This document shows positions 40,655-51,753 of a stretch of DNA of 51,753 nt, piece after piece (the first letter of the stretch is position 1; every line of letters begins with the position of its first letter). Under the pieces are notes generated by a model. That model ran no database searches and was not told the origin of the DNA. It worked only from the letters and a program-made list of their open reading frames with translations. This DNA comes from Zopfochytrium polystomum. Lineage: Eukaryota > Chytridiomycota > Chytridiomycetes > Chytridiales > Chytridiaceae. The DNA is taken from positions 1 to 51,753 of the forward strand of contig JAIVFJ010000384.1 in NCBI GenBank assembly GCA_025765615.1. The letters are read 5' to 3'. Position numbers and translations under genes: made by a program.

Positions 40655-41257
40655 AGCGAAGGGGGGACAGAAGCAGCTGTGCTGGTCAACAGACGCAACA
40701 ATTGCCACAGCCGCCGCCATTCCGTAGGCCCATCCCTACTGCCCATCCCGACCAACATCTCCTTCGGAATGTGATTTTCTTTCACGCTTGTTGAGGGCTT
40801 TTGAAGCACAGTCTGAATTCTCCTCCGGCGATTGTTCTCGTCTACCGATGTCCACTTCTTTGTAACCTGGCCAGCATTCAGTGAACCAGCTTACTCTTTT
40901 GGTCCGATCAACTTTCGACCAAAAACAGTTTTGGCTCATGTGTATCCTTTCTCGAAAGGAAGGACAAAAATGTTCGAATGGGGGCCCACGCGATCCCTTC
41001 GCGAGAGAATGCATACGTTTGACATTCTGGATAATACGTTTTCAAGATGGTGATTGCAAGTGGGGATGAAAGAATTTGCGGGGCTGAAAAACAACGGGCT
41101 CAACAAACAAAATAAAAGGGAGAGAGAGAGAGAGAGAAGTATAGGGGAGAGAGAAAACGTGGTTGTCTGGCCAATAGAAACATAACAAAGAAAAAGGAAA
41201 TAAACTGTCCCGACCAGCTCCGGCTTTCCCACACCCCCAAACCCGCTCCTCCCCTCC
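40655..41257. other. Intergenic region downstream of the GT71 gene
   Basis: No gene supported. A (GA)n run lies near 41118-41139. It holds the 3' flank of the mannosyltransferase gene. Confidence 0.5.
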
Positions 41258-44200
41258 TCACAGCTCCTTCCGCCCGGCGTCCGCGACTCTCCCAACCGTG
41301 CGCCAAAGCCTCTCCGCGGCGGCGGCAACGCCGACGACCGTTTCCCCCGCGTCCCTCACGAGCACCTCGACGGCGCCGCCTGCGCCGCCGCCGCCGACGC
41401 CAAACCCCGCGCCGACGCCGAGCGGGAGGTCGCGGAGGGACGCGCAGGCGGCGGCGGGGAGGTGGGCGGGGAGGGCGGGGAGGGCGAACTCGGCGGCGAG
41501 GGCGGGGACCATGGATTCGCCCCAGGCGTCGACGGGGTGGGTCGTTGTGGTGGTTGTGGTGTCGGCGGCGGCGGTGACGCCGCCGACGGTGAAGGGGCGG
41601 GCGTAGGCCATTTCGAGGCGGAGGAAGTCTGTGGATGCGGAGACGGCGTCGGGGGTCGACGTCGGGAGGAAGCGGAGGGCGACGAAGAGCGGGTGCGGGT
41701 GCGCGGGCGGGGGTGCTTCTGCTGCGGCGGCTGCGCCAGAGCGATGACGGCGGTGGTCGAGGTCGTTTTGGAGGGTTCGGATGTCGTCGTCGCGGTGCAG
41801 GACGGCCAGGCCGCAGAAGCGAGCGGAGCGGTGGGCGCCGAAGGGAGTGCGGCGCAGTTCAGACTGGACCTTTTCGGGAGAGGGCGCGGTGTTGTTGTCG
41901 CTGTTGGCGGGCTGGTCGACGGCCACGCCGAGCAGCGCGCCGGGGGTGGGCGCAACGTTGTATGGCGTGTCTGTGGCGACGAGCGCCCAGAAGAGGGCGT
42001 CTGCGGCGGTGGTGATGTGCTGAGTTTTTGCAAGAAGGATTGACAGTAAGAAACTCCTTCAAGAAACAGGACAGTCGTCAGGCTCACATTTGTGTAAAAT
42101 TCGCCTTCTGCCAGCATATGCATCGCGACGTGCAACGCGCGCGCGACGACGTTCCTATCCACCGCGTAATACGCCTGAAAAAAGTGCATTCCGGGGCGCT
42201 CCTTCTTCTCCAGTTTGATCCAAAGCGGGCTGGACCTAAAGACGGCGCGGGCGTCTGGCCAGAAGGCGGTGCCGGTTCGGCGGAAAAGGGGAGCGTCGAA
42301 GACTCGGGCCGGGTTGCGGAGCGGGAGGATGTCTGCGTCAGCGTCGAGGAGGAGAATCTGGGTGAATGGCGCGTGGAGAAGGGATGCGACGCGGACGGCG
42401 CTCGCGAGCTCGTACTCCTTCCAGGCTTGGCCGTCGCGCGGGCGCTGAGAAAAGATGTGGGGAAACACGTCGAGGAGGCCAATGTCAAGTGCTCTTGGGT
42501 GATTATGGGGGGGACGCAGGTTTGTTAGGCGGCTGGGCATTAACCAAACCCCGGAGCTTCCGATAAAATAAAAGGGTGCTCACCTCAGCCCCTCAACTTG
42601 GTCAGCGGACAACCCGCAGCTGGCAAAGCAGCTGATGACGACTGGTAGGGACCAGCCGGACTCGCGGAGTAGCAAAATAGTGCGGAGGACCGCTTCGATG
42701 TTAGCGACTGACGCGGGAAGCACGGCGCCGCGGGAGACGGGCACGTCGGGAGCGGGCAGAGACGCCTCTGTTGTCACCGTTGTCGCGGGTCGAAGGGCGG
42801 GCCACGGCCACGGCCAGAGCGACCAGCTGAGGCGCGGAGAGGCCGATGCGACGCGCGAGGGGTTGGCGGGGAGGGAGGCGAGGAGGTTCGCGCGCTTGAG
42901 CCGATGGACGGCGTGGTCGTCGGGGAGTGTGGAGCGGACGTGGGACAGGACAGGGGCAAAGTGCGGGGTCGACGTGCTCCAATCTGAAGAAGGCGGGTGT
43001 TGGTGTTCGTGGAGGATGAAGCAGAGTCAATAGACGCAACGGTGCGCAGCCACGGTGAACAAACTGAATGGTCCTTACCCCATTCCTCGACGGGCGGAGA
43101 GTCGGGGACTTTTTCCCACACCAGGCACTCCCCGGAACGCTCGTCGCCGGTCAGCAGCGCCGTCATCGTCGTAGTTGAGTTCGCCTTCGTCTCCGCGGCG
43201 GTCGCCCGGCGTGGTCCAGTGGCGCGGCGATAGTCCGCACTGTCGCCGTCGAGCTTTCCCCTGAGGTCGCGCAGCTCCACAAAAAGCGGGTCAGCGACGC
43301 CGTTGGCGCGAGGGAGCCCGTACTGGACGATGGCCTTGCCGCAAATGACGTGGGGCGCGTCTGGCGGAGCATAGGGCGAGCTGTCCGGGACGGAGGTGCC
43401 GATGAGTATCGGATGGGTTGGGTTAACAAAGAAGCTTTTGCCGGCGGAGAGAAAGCCGTAGTAGAGGGCGTCCTGATAGCCGTCCAGGTACTTTTCGTGT
43501 TGGAACGGGGCGGAAAGTTTCATATAAACATGACCCGGATTCAGTATCGCTCCAAAGTGCAACTTGATGGTACTAAAACACCAAGCGATCCCACAGGCCC
43601 TCACCTTGTAATAGTACTGAGCCTCCGTCGACATAAACTCAGCGATCTCCAGAGCCCTAGCAACCCGTTTCATCGCCAGCACGGCGATCCCCGGCTGGAA
43701 CCGCACCGGCGGCACCGCGGGCAGCTCACCGTCGTCCGCGCTGTCGTCGTCGACGCGCAACCCCATCAGCTTCTCGACCGCCGCTGCGGCATCGAGGGGC
43801 GGCGGTCGCGGCATCTTTCTGGTCGTGACGCGGACGCCTGGCCAGAACAGGGCGCCGTGGCGCGCAAACTCGGGGTGGTCAAAGAGGCGGGAGGGGTTGG
43901 CGAGGACGTGGATTTCGGGGTCAAGGAACAGGACGTCGTCGAGAGGGGCGGCGAGGAGGGCGGTGGCGACGCCGGCGCCGAGGGACCAGCCCGAGTCGTC
44001 CCATGGGCGCTTCGGGGCGGGCAAAGGGATGGGCTTGATCTTGTGCTTGCTGCGAAAAAAAATATAAAAAGGTGCGTTGTTGGTCGGTGTTAAACGAGAA
44101 CGCAGCGGCAAGAAATAAGACTCACTTCAGGACGTTCTTCTCGCTTTCATTGACGTCGTCGATCTTGTGAACAAAGTATACTGGCAACGCGCAGCCAGTT

Positions 44201-46807
44201 TTACGCAGCAGGGTGGCGGCTGCGAGGACGACGGCGATATTTTTTTGTGGGGTGAAAAAGACGACGCCGCGGCGGACGGGCGGGCGACGCGCGGAGACGA
44301 CGGTGGAGTGCCTTGCGGTCGCCGGGTTAAACCGGGCGCGGGGGTCGTTTTGGAGCGGCGGGAGGTCGTCGGTGGCGCCCTGGCTGTCAACTTTGGTGTC
44401 GTCTGCAGCGGGGTTGACGGACTTGGCGCGGGCAGTACTGACGTCCAGTCGGGACCGGAAGCGCTGGAGACGACCGTCAGCGACTGCATCTTGTGCGACG
44501 CGCCACGTGCGATGGAAAGAGTCGGACTTGTTTGGGTAAAGCTCGCCCCAGTCTGTGTTGGGGGGAAACAAGTGATGCGTAGCGGAGTTAGCACGAACAC
44601 ACCACAAAGCCCTCGTACAAAGACACCATTCCCAGACTCCAGCACATCACGAATCAACCAGCGCAACTCACTCCAAGTTTTGATCTGCACTCCGCCAAAC
44701 AGCGGCGAAAGATCCAAGCAATTCTGAAAAGCGCCGTGCCGGCCTTGGTACCTATATCCGACGTATCTGTAGTCGGCGATCCTTGCGCCGGTGGGAGGGA
44801 CGTAGGTCATAGCAGTTTGGAAGTAGTCGATGCCGGGCGTATAGCTATACTTGAGCATGTTCCAGTGCATGAAGAGGGGCTGCGGGGAAAAGCTGGCGGG
44901 GGGCGGCGCCGACGGAGGAGCGCGAATAAGTGGTGTGTCCTGGTTTTGGGGAGGGGCGAGAGGGCTAGCGCCGAGAGAGGGGTTGTCGTAGAAGTCGGTC
45001 TGCAGCATGGATTGGCCGCAAAAGGTGGAGGTTGGGAGTGTGTGGTCGACTTGGTTGCTGCCCGTCGGGTGCTGGTCGTCTACGAGGGCGCCAACGGAGT
45101 GGAGGTACGTGGGGATTAGGTAGTACGGGGTGTAGGTCGCGGCAAAGCCCCAGAAGAATGCCTCTTTGTCCCCGAGAAATTTCTGAGGCGGAGAGGGTGA
45201 GTGTGAGAGACCGACTCGTGAAAGCCGCGCCTCGCCTTTTTTTTTGCAACCTACCGTGAAATAATACCGGGCCTGCTGAGAAATATACTTTGTAAGCATC
45301 AGGGCCTTCCAGGCCTTCTGCTTGTCCACGACGATCTGGCCGGTCTCAAACTCGAGCTCGTTGAAGTGCTTTCCCTTGAGGCCCATAATGTCCCAGACGA
45401 CCAACTCGTTGTCGTCGCGGCGGACGGGGAAGTCGGGCCAGAAGAGGGCGCCGTAGTGCTTGAAGGTGTTTGTGTCAAAGAGGTAGGAGGGGTCTTTCAT
45501 GACAAAGTTGTCTGGGTCCAGGAAGAGAACCTGTTCGAACGGCGAGGCGAGGATGGCGTCGACCTTTGCACCGCCGAGGCGTTGCTCTTCCTTGCCCCAG
45601 TCGTTGCCTTCGACGGCGGCCGAAAAGTCGCTGGTGGTGATGTTGAATCGTCTAGTTGAAAGAATTAGACGAAACGCGGGCGTGCCTCTCTCCTATGTCG
45701 CCCCTCCTCCCTCCTCCCCCGATCCCCACAAAGTCGCTCGCTCGCCCGCACACCTGACAGTCTCGAGATCCTCCTCGTCGACCTCTCCTGCAATGTAGGA
45801 GAACTGCACGGGCAGGCGGCATCCGGCCTCGCGCAGGAGGAGGACGGCCATGATGACGTTGGGCACGCTCTTTGCTGGCCCGGTCAGCACGACCCCGCGC
45901 GAGCCGGGCACGACGCCGAGCGCGGCGGGGTCGTAGGGAGGGGCGGTGCGAAGCCACGCGCGCCAGGCGGCGCGCTCGGCGGCGACGAAGCGGTCCGAGT
46001 CTCCTGTTTTTTTTTGTTTTTTTTTTTTGTTTTTTTTGTTTTTTGTTTTGGTTGAGGTAAGGTTGTTGGATTTTTAGGTGCCACCACACAAACAAAGACA
46101 AACAAACAGACTCAACTGAGGAGCGCCACCGACCGGAGAAACGAAGAGCCGGCGGCCGCCGCCGCCGCCGCGCCAAGACCCGCGTCGTTTCCGTCTCGGT
46201 CGCCGCCGCCGACGCCGCCGCCTAGCACGCGGCGCAGCGCGTCGTCAACAGAGACGTTCGCAGGCGGCGGCGGCGGCGGCGACGCTGTGACGGAGCTTCC
46301 GTCTACGGCCGCCGCCGCAGTTGCCTCCGCCTCCAGACGCCGCGGGGGGACGCCGTCTCCGACGTTGTCGTCGACATCATGCAAAGGAATTGGTGCGTTC
46401 ACAGAGGGTCGCAGGGGCCTGTGACGGGGCGCGGTGGTGCCGGCGGCGGGCTGGTGGTTGTGGTGGTGGCTGACGTCGATGTGGAGCTGCCGGCCGGTCC
46501 CGAAAAACAGGAGGATGGCGAGGAAGACGGCGGCGGCAGTGGCGACACGGCAGGGGGAGCGGGTCGCGCAGCGGAGGACGGCAAGTCGGCGGAGGCGGAG
46601 GGCAGGATTGCTGTGAGTTTTGGGCGTGGCGGCAGCGGCAGCGGCCATGGCGGGGATGGAGTTGGGTCTGGCGGCGCCGCTAGCGATGAGGAGGCTGAAC
46701 AGGCAGTAGGAGCGTCGAGAGGGAGGGGATCTGGTCGGCGAGTGGGAGTCGTGTTCTCCGTAGACGTCGAGAGTCGTGCTTTTCGAGCCAGCGGCGTGAT
46801 CCGGCAT
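41258..46807 (-). CDS. Triple-module GT71 (MNN1-like) glycosyltransferase
   Basis: Ten exons: 46807-46117, 46003-45754, 45651-45255, 45182-44672, 44552-44126, 44049-43605, 43490-43079, 42983-42584, 42493-42088 and 42019-41258; 1,566 residues with every joint in frame. A signal anchor (VATAAAVFLAILLFF, residues 88-102) predicts a type II Golgi protein. Three modules follow, each with a RGVVLTG-like start, a LR..GC.LPV strand, and the MNN1-type core: FLDPDNF with DPD 359-361 and GALFWPDF; FLDPEIHV with DPE 802-804 and GALFWPGV; LLLDADAD with DAD 1228-1230 and GTAFWPDA. MNN1-type enzymes add alpha-mannose in Mn-dependent fashion through the DxD. The middle module has lost the second Asp and may be inactive. 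Single-module proteins are the norm, so a triple array is unusual. The exon 1 donor (GTTGAG) is the least certain joint. Confidence 0.85.
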
Positions 46808-46976
46808 CTTTGATGGGTTGGGGCGATCGGTGGTAGTTGGGGGGTCGGTTGGGGGGGTGAGGGTGGGGAGTTTCGGTAGAAGTAATCGTTCTCTGGATTC
46901 ACAAAAGGTTTACATAAGATCGTTAAAGAATAAGAGGCCAAGACTACAGGAAATGAAAGTGGGAAAAAAAGAAGTG

Positions 46977-47053
<77 letters not shown>

Positions 47054-47554
47054 GTGTGTTTGGCTTCGAGGCCCCTTTTTTCTTTTATCCCATTGCCGCC
47101 CTCCCTCCGCTTCGCGACTGAGCGAGTGAGTGAGTGAGTTGCCTGCCTGCCTGCCTGCCTGCCTTGGCTTGGCTTGGCTTGGCTTAAGGCCGCCAATGCC
47201 ATGCGAGCCCGAGTGGCCGGCCGGCTTGGCGCGACTGTTTTTGGCATAAAACAATCTTCTTCTCTTTTTTTAATTTCTATTTCTTATTATTTTTTATTTT
47301 AATTTTAATTTTAATTTTTTTTTTCTTTCTCCTCGGAACTTGGCCGGCCCGCCAAGCAACAGCGTTCCCCAGCTTGCCTGCCTGGACCCCCTCGCCGCGT
47401 TCTCCGCAGCCGCCCGGCTTGCTGAGATAACCGCACCATCACCCCCCCTCCCGTCCATTTCCCATTCGTTTTCTCTGACCCTTCGAGTTAAGTTCGCAAA
47501 AGAAAAAGAAAAAAAGAAAAAAAATGGCCCTTGCAACAGTGCAAAGCCACCAAC
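46808..47554. repeat. Intergenic region with GA-GT microsatellite
   Basis: Upstream of the GT71 gene. (GA)n at about 46981-47015 runs directly into (GT)n at about 47016-47058. (GCCT)n near 47141-47163 and (GGCTT)n near 47165-47185 follow, then T-rich DNA to 47325. No gene supported. Confidence 0.7.
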
Positions 47555-48796
47555 GTAATTGATGCCTTGCAGCACACCTACAGTCTAAGGGATTCCAGCA
47601 GAGTCAGGCAGACCCATGCTTGTTCTGGTGGCAGAACCAGCATGGACTTTGCTTCATCCTCACCTATGTTGATGACCTCCCCTTGTTCAGTCACACTGCT
47701 GCCATCAAGGATGCGATTGCTGACCTCAAGGGGGAGTTCAAGCTTCGGGAGCTTGGGAAGCTCACCTACGTTCTCTCAATGGAAGTTATCTGTGATTCAA
47801 ACTTCACAATCATTCACCAAGCTAACTTCATCCGAAACTTCCTATCTCGCTTTGAGGCTAAACATGGTGCTGTGAGGCCCCGAGGCACACCACTCAAGAC
47901 CACCTCCAAGCTCACCCCTCGTGTGACAGAATCCATCGACCCTGACAAAGAGAGTGTTGACAGCACTGATTATCTCCATGTGATTGGCAGCCTCAACAAC
48001 ACAGCAACAGCAACCAGACCAGACCTTGCGCTGTGTCAGTCTACTTGTCTTCTTTGCTCAGGATCCATGCAGACGGCATTGGTATGAGCTGCTGGATGTT
48101 GTTGGGTATGTCAAGTCCACCTCCACAGTTGGACTTCACTACAGTGCAGATGGCAACCCTCAACTCGTTGGATACGCAGACGCATCGTTCAACTCCTGCC
48201 ATGACTCTCGCTTGCAGATAGCATACCTTGTGCTGCTAGCAGGGGGAGCAATTGGGTGGAAGTCGACGCGTTTGTCAACAGTCCCAACATCATCAACAGC
48301 AGCAGAGTATATTGCCCTCAGTGAACTTGGTCGGAAGCCTGAGGCGATGTACAACCTTCACCTGTCAGTCAAGATGCCCCTCAAGCTACCACTGACTGCT
48401 TATGAGGACAACACACCAACGATCCACATGAAGGTGAACAATCTTCATACAGACCACTCCAAGCACATTCGACTTCGCTACCACCACATCCCATCGCTTG
48501 TTGAGGAAGGTCTTGCGCAGGTTGATCACGTCCCCTCCTTTGATCAGCTCGCCGACCTCCTCACCAAGCCACATGGACATGACATGGTTTTCGAAGGCCG
48601 AATGCTACTTGGACTTGTTGACTCAAGCAATGGACCAGCCGAACATAACAAGTTGATTGAGCATATACAAGCAATTAGGACGAAACGCTGTGAAGTTCAC
48701 TTTCTTCAGAAACGGACCAAGGACAAGGAGAAGAATGCAGCGCACGGTGCCACAAGGAGGGTGCGCATGGCATGCAAGGGTAAAGTAGTGGGTTAG
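47555..48796 (+). mobile_element. 5'-truncated Ty1/copia retrotransposon
   Basis: Starts inside a reverse transcriptase: GFQQSQADPCLF, then ILTYVDDLPLF with the catalytic YVDD, then GKLTYVLSMEV. After a frame change near 48015 comes RHWYELLDVVGYVKST, the RNase H start YADASF, and the usual copia C-terminal pieces STAAEYIALSE, DHSKHIRLRYH and DQLADLLTKP. The gag, protease and integrase parts are absent upstream, so only the 3' end survives. The frame is broken once. The stop at 48794-48796 is 260 bases before a polypurine tract and LTR start. Confidence 0.9.
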
Positions 48797-49046
48797 GCCC
48801 CAGGGTGGGGCGCCGGTTAGATTTTCTTTCTTTCATTTTACTGTTTTGTGGGTACCCTTTTGTTTTCCCTACCTTTTTGCAGTACTCTCCTCAGCAGTGC
48901 CTTCCCAATACATTTCCTTTCCTTACCCTGCTACCGCTTTCCCAGATCGGTCAATTGGTTTGGGTTTTTCACCTGGGCAGTGGCATTTAAATTTTCTCAC
49001 TCAGTTTCTTTCTTTGAAGTTGTTTTGCTTTTAAAGGCGCTTGTGC

Positions 49047-49200
49047 AAGGGGGAGTGTTGGAATGAGCCCTTGTGAGAGAAAAATAGTGGAATTAAGCAA
49101 AAAAAAACTTGACTTGTCACACCCTTTCCCCTCTGCCGCGATCACACTCTCCCACAACCAAAGGCCAAATCTCAACAAAAAGTCGTGGAGCATTTTGGGT
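49047..49200 (+). repeat. Polypurine tract and start of the copia 3' LTR
   Basis: AAGGGGGAG at 49047-49055 is directly followed by TGTTGGAATGAGCCC, the typical polypurine tract and 5' end (TG...) of a copia LTR. The LTR end is not resolved: no second copy is present in the window to compare. The end given is nominal. Confidence 0.5.
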
Positions 49201-49907
49201 TACCTAGTTTTTCTTCTTTTTTATTCATCTTTTTGAAACCTCACAAAACTTCAAAAAAAAAAGTGGTGGGGGAAATAGAATCGTCGCGACAAAAAGAAAA
49301 AAAAAAGAAAAAAAAAAGGGTGATAACTTGAACAAGAAAGCCAAAAAAAAAAAAAAAAAAGAAAATAAAAGAAAATGACGAGAAAAAACAGAACTGGCCC
49401 GAGACAAGCAAAATTTTTCAAAATGGGAAAACATTGTTGGGGGAATCGCAAAAAAGATAAGAAAAAAAACCAACGGCAACGCAAGCCAAAAAAAAAAAAA
49501 AAAAAAAAATTGTTTGAGGAGGAGGAATAATCGAGGGTCGTCACTGCAAGAGACAGAGAGAGTGGACTCAAAGCACGGAGAAAACAAAAAAAAAAAAAAA
49601 AAAAAAAAAAAGGATGTGAAAAGCTGATGAGCGCGCATTTGAAAGAGTTTTGAGAGAGGGAGACGGACAGACAGAGAGAGAGAGAGAGAGTGTGTGTGTG
49701 TGTGTGTGTGTGTGGTAGGTAAGTCCCAGGACGACGACGATGAATAATGATGACCGACTGAGGATGATTTGGGTAAACGAAGATGGGCATTGGGAGGTGA
49801 AATAAACGGAAAGGACGTTGGGACGCTCGATGGGATGAGTGGGCGCGAGAGGTGGTGCAACGGCGATATGCATGCAGAGGGGGCAGGCTGGGGGGAGGGC
49901 AGGAGAA
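49201..49907. other. Intergenic region rich in poly-A and GT repeats
   Basis: Poly-A runs near 49250-49262, 49340-49360, 49485-49509 and 49587-49612, (GA)n then (GT)n near 49672-49712. No gene supported; the 3' flank of the Zn2Cys6 gene begins at about 49900. Confidence 0.6.
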
Positions 49908-51753
49908 TCAGCACATGGATGACAGCCCGCACGCCAGAAACGCGTGCAAGCTCTCGCCCGGCCACACCTCGTCGCCACCAACGTCTCCAGCAACACCGTA
50001 GGCACCCGCAACAGCCGCAGCGGTGTACCCGAATCCCGCCGCGGCCACGCCGCCACGGCCGAACAGCTCGCCGCCGCCGCCGTAAACGCCCGTCGACGCT
50101 TGAGGCGGCGTCGTGGGCGTCGTCGGTTCCCCGCGCGACGCAGCCAGAGCGGCGGCGGGGGTCAACTCGAACGTGCCGAGGCACGGCGATGTGCTGGCGA
50201 GGACAGATGGACAGGGTTAGCACAGGGAAGGGGGAGAAGGAAAAAAAAAAAGAAAAAAAAAAGAGAGAGAAAAAAAAAAGAAGGTTTGTCACAAGCCACA
50301 CACACACACACACACACACACCTCAAGCACTCGAACTGCATCATCTGCATCCCACCCGCGGCCGGCGCGGCCGCCGCCGCTCGCGCCTCCACGAGGTCCA
50401 GCGCGATGCGCCGGCGCACCTCCTCCAGCGCGTCCGACAGCGACTGCGGCTGCGGCTGCAGCTGCGGGTGCCGAAGTGCCGACGGCGGCGCGGGGAAAGT
50501 GGGGATGGCTACCACGGCGGCGGGGGCGGCGACAGTGGAGGCTCCGGACGTTCCCCGCGCCTCCTCGCCGCCGCGGTCCACACCTCCGCCGCCGCAGCAC
50601 CGGTCGCTCGCCTCGTCCTCCTCCTCGTCGTCCTCCTCATCCACCCCGGCGTCGCCGTCCTCGTCGTCGTCGTCCTCCTCACCGCCGCCCTGCTCGGCCG
50701 TCTCCTCGTCGTCAGTTTTCCCCCCCCCACCCTTCCCAGCCGCCGGCCCGCGCCGCGCGCCCCTCCCCGGCCCACGGCCACGGCCGTCTGCGCCCAACGG
50801 CTTGTGCTTCAGCCCCAGGTACACGCACGGCGCCACAGCGCACGGCGCGGACGCGGACACCGCCACGCAGCCGCTTCCTTCGCCGCCGACTCCGACTCCA
50901 CCGACGAGGCCACCCTGTTGTTGCTGCAGCAGCTGCTGTTGCAGCTTGGCGGCGCAGACGCCGCAGGTCGGGCGCACGCCGTCGCACTTGACCTTGCGCG
51001 CGCGGCAGGGCTCGCAGGACCTGTTGTAAGTGCAGGATGCGAAAGGGGGGAGTTGAGTTCGTTTCTTCCTTTTCTTTCACTCGACCCGATCACTCGAAAA
51101 AGGTAACAAAATAAATTTAAAAAATATATGTACAGGCCGATCGGGGGCTCACTCACCAGCGTCGCACCAGCGGCGTCGACCGCCTCGGCTTCTTGGCTCG
51201 TACACCACCCGTCGCCGTCGCCGTCGCCGCCGCACCCGCACCCGCACTCGCACCCGCACCCGCAGCGTCCCCACCGCGCCGTGCCGAGCCGCCCGCTCGC
51301 ACGGCGGGCGCCGGTGCGGGCCGCGGCGCGGGCGTCGGCGGCTTGGCGACTGCCGCTGCTGCGGCCGGTGCCGGTGCCGGGGCGGGAGTCGGGGCGACGA
51401 GGCCGGCGAAGGGTTTCGCGGGCTTGATGGACCACGAGGAGAACAGGTACGCGGCGGCGGCGGCGGTGGTGGTGGTGGTGGTGGTGGTTGCGGATGGGGT
51501 TGGGGCGGGGGGTGAGGACGGTCCTGGTGGCGGGGAGGGCGGTTGAGCGGTGGTGGCGGCGGTGGAGGTGGAGGAAACGGACGACGACGAGGTGGAAGTT
51601 GCTTGGCCGGCGCGTCGATACCGTGGGTTTTCGGGGCCTATGGTGGCGTACGGCACTGGGCGCGGGCGGGAGGGCTTCGCGGCGCCGCGGCCCGTGGGGA
51701 GGTAGTTTGGCGGCGGCGGCTGCTGCTGTTGCTGCTGTAATTGCTGCTGCTGC
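49908..51753 (-). CDS. Zn(II)2Cys6 transcription factor, 5' end outside window
   Basis: Exons: an upstream one from beyond 51753 to 51157, then 51020-50322 and 50193-49908, with phase 2 introns. The first joint rebuilds WSCEPCRARKVKCDGVRPTC then GVC, the fungal Zn2Cys6 binuclear cluster (C-x2-C-x6-C-x6-C-x2-C); the sixth Cys would lie further on, after a Gln/Gly-rich insert. Before the cluster are Gln-, Ala- and Pro-rich stretches; after it an acidic block (EEDDDDEDGDAGVDEEDDEEEDE) and an Ala/Gly-rich C terminus ending SSMC. The protein should bind DNA at CGG-type sites in the nucleus. I do not see a fungal-specific middle homology region, so its targets cannot be guessed. Its CAG repeat at the window edge is a poly-Gln run. 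Confidence 0.8.

Noticed and set aside
41258..46807. Three separate neighbouring mannosyltransferase genes
   Set aside because: Modules 2 and 3 have no signal anchor or start codon of their own, and in-frame phase 1 introns join all three.

Overview
Most of this window looks like a GC-rich, intron-containing fungal chromosome; a Zn(II)2Cys6 regulator, an MNN1-type (GT71) mannosyltransferase gene and short GT-AG introns with CTAAC-like branch sites all point that way. A zoosporic (chytrid-like) or other early-diverging fungus is a guess, not a demonstration. The left 11.7 kb differs: balanced base composition, tightly packed intronless genes on both strands and NCLDV-like replication and capping functions. 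I read it as an integrated dsDNA virus or virus-derived element.

Viral island (1 to about 11.74 kb, with a small remnant after 16.37 kb): a decayed minus-strand gene running off the left edge; a broken small ORF; a three-domain mRNA capping enzyme; a 691-aa protein of unknown function; a 312-aa acidic-tailed protein; a dUTPase-fold-like protein; an SF3 helicase with one frameshift; an intact family B DNA polymerase; and a last gene split by a LINE-type retrotransposon (about 11.74-16.37 kb). A shared AT-rich motif (TAAAAATTTA / TTTTTAAA) sits just upstream of nearly every viral gene and at the shared helicase/polymerase start region it is a perfect 14-bp palindrome.

Fungal part (17-51.7 kb): a leucine-rich-repeat-like protein and a fragment of a paralogue; two tandem single-pass membrane proteins with a lectin-like ectodomain and identical intron positions; a broken inverted copy (22.9-25.0 kb) of a two-gene block that is much better preserved at 34.6-39.7 kb (a multipass membrane protein and a helical/membrane/ADP-ribosyltransferase-like protein); a tetraspanning-like membrane protein; a SAM-domain protein; a GNAT acetyltransferase; an ankyrin fragment; a ten-exon gene encoding three tandem GT71 modules; a truncated Ty1/copia element; and the 3' part of a Zn2Cys6 regulator.

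The two most notable things are the virus-like island with its own capping machinery and promoter motif, and the triple GT71 gene, whose nine introns run through phases 1,2,0 three times over. Several otherwise good genes carry single-base frame breaks; comparison of the duplicated copies shows these could be either real decay or residual indel errors in the assembly, and both readings should be kept in mind.
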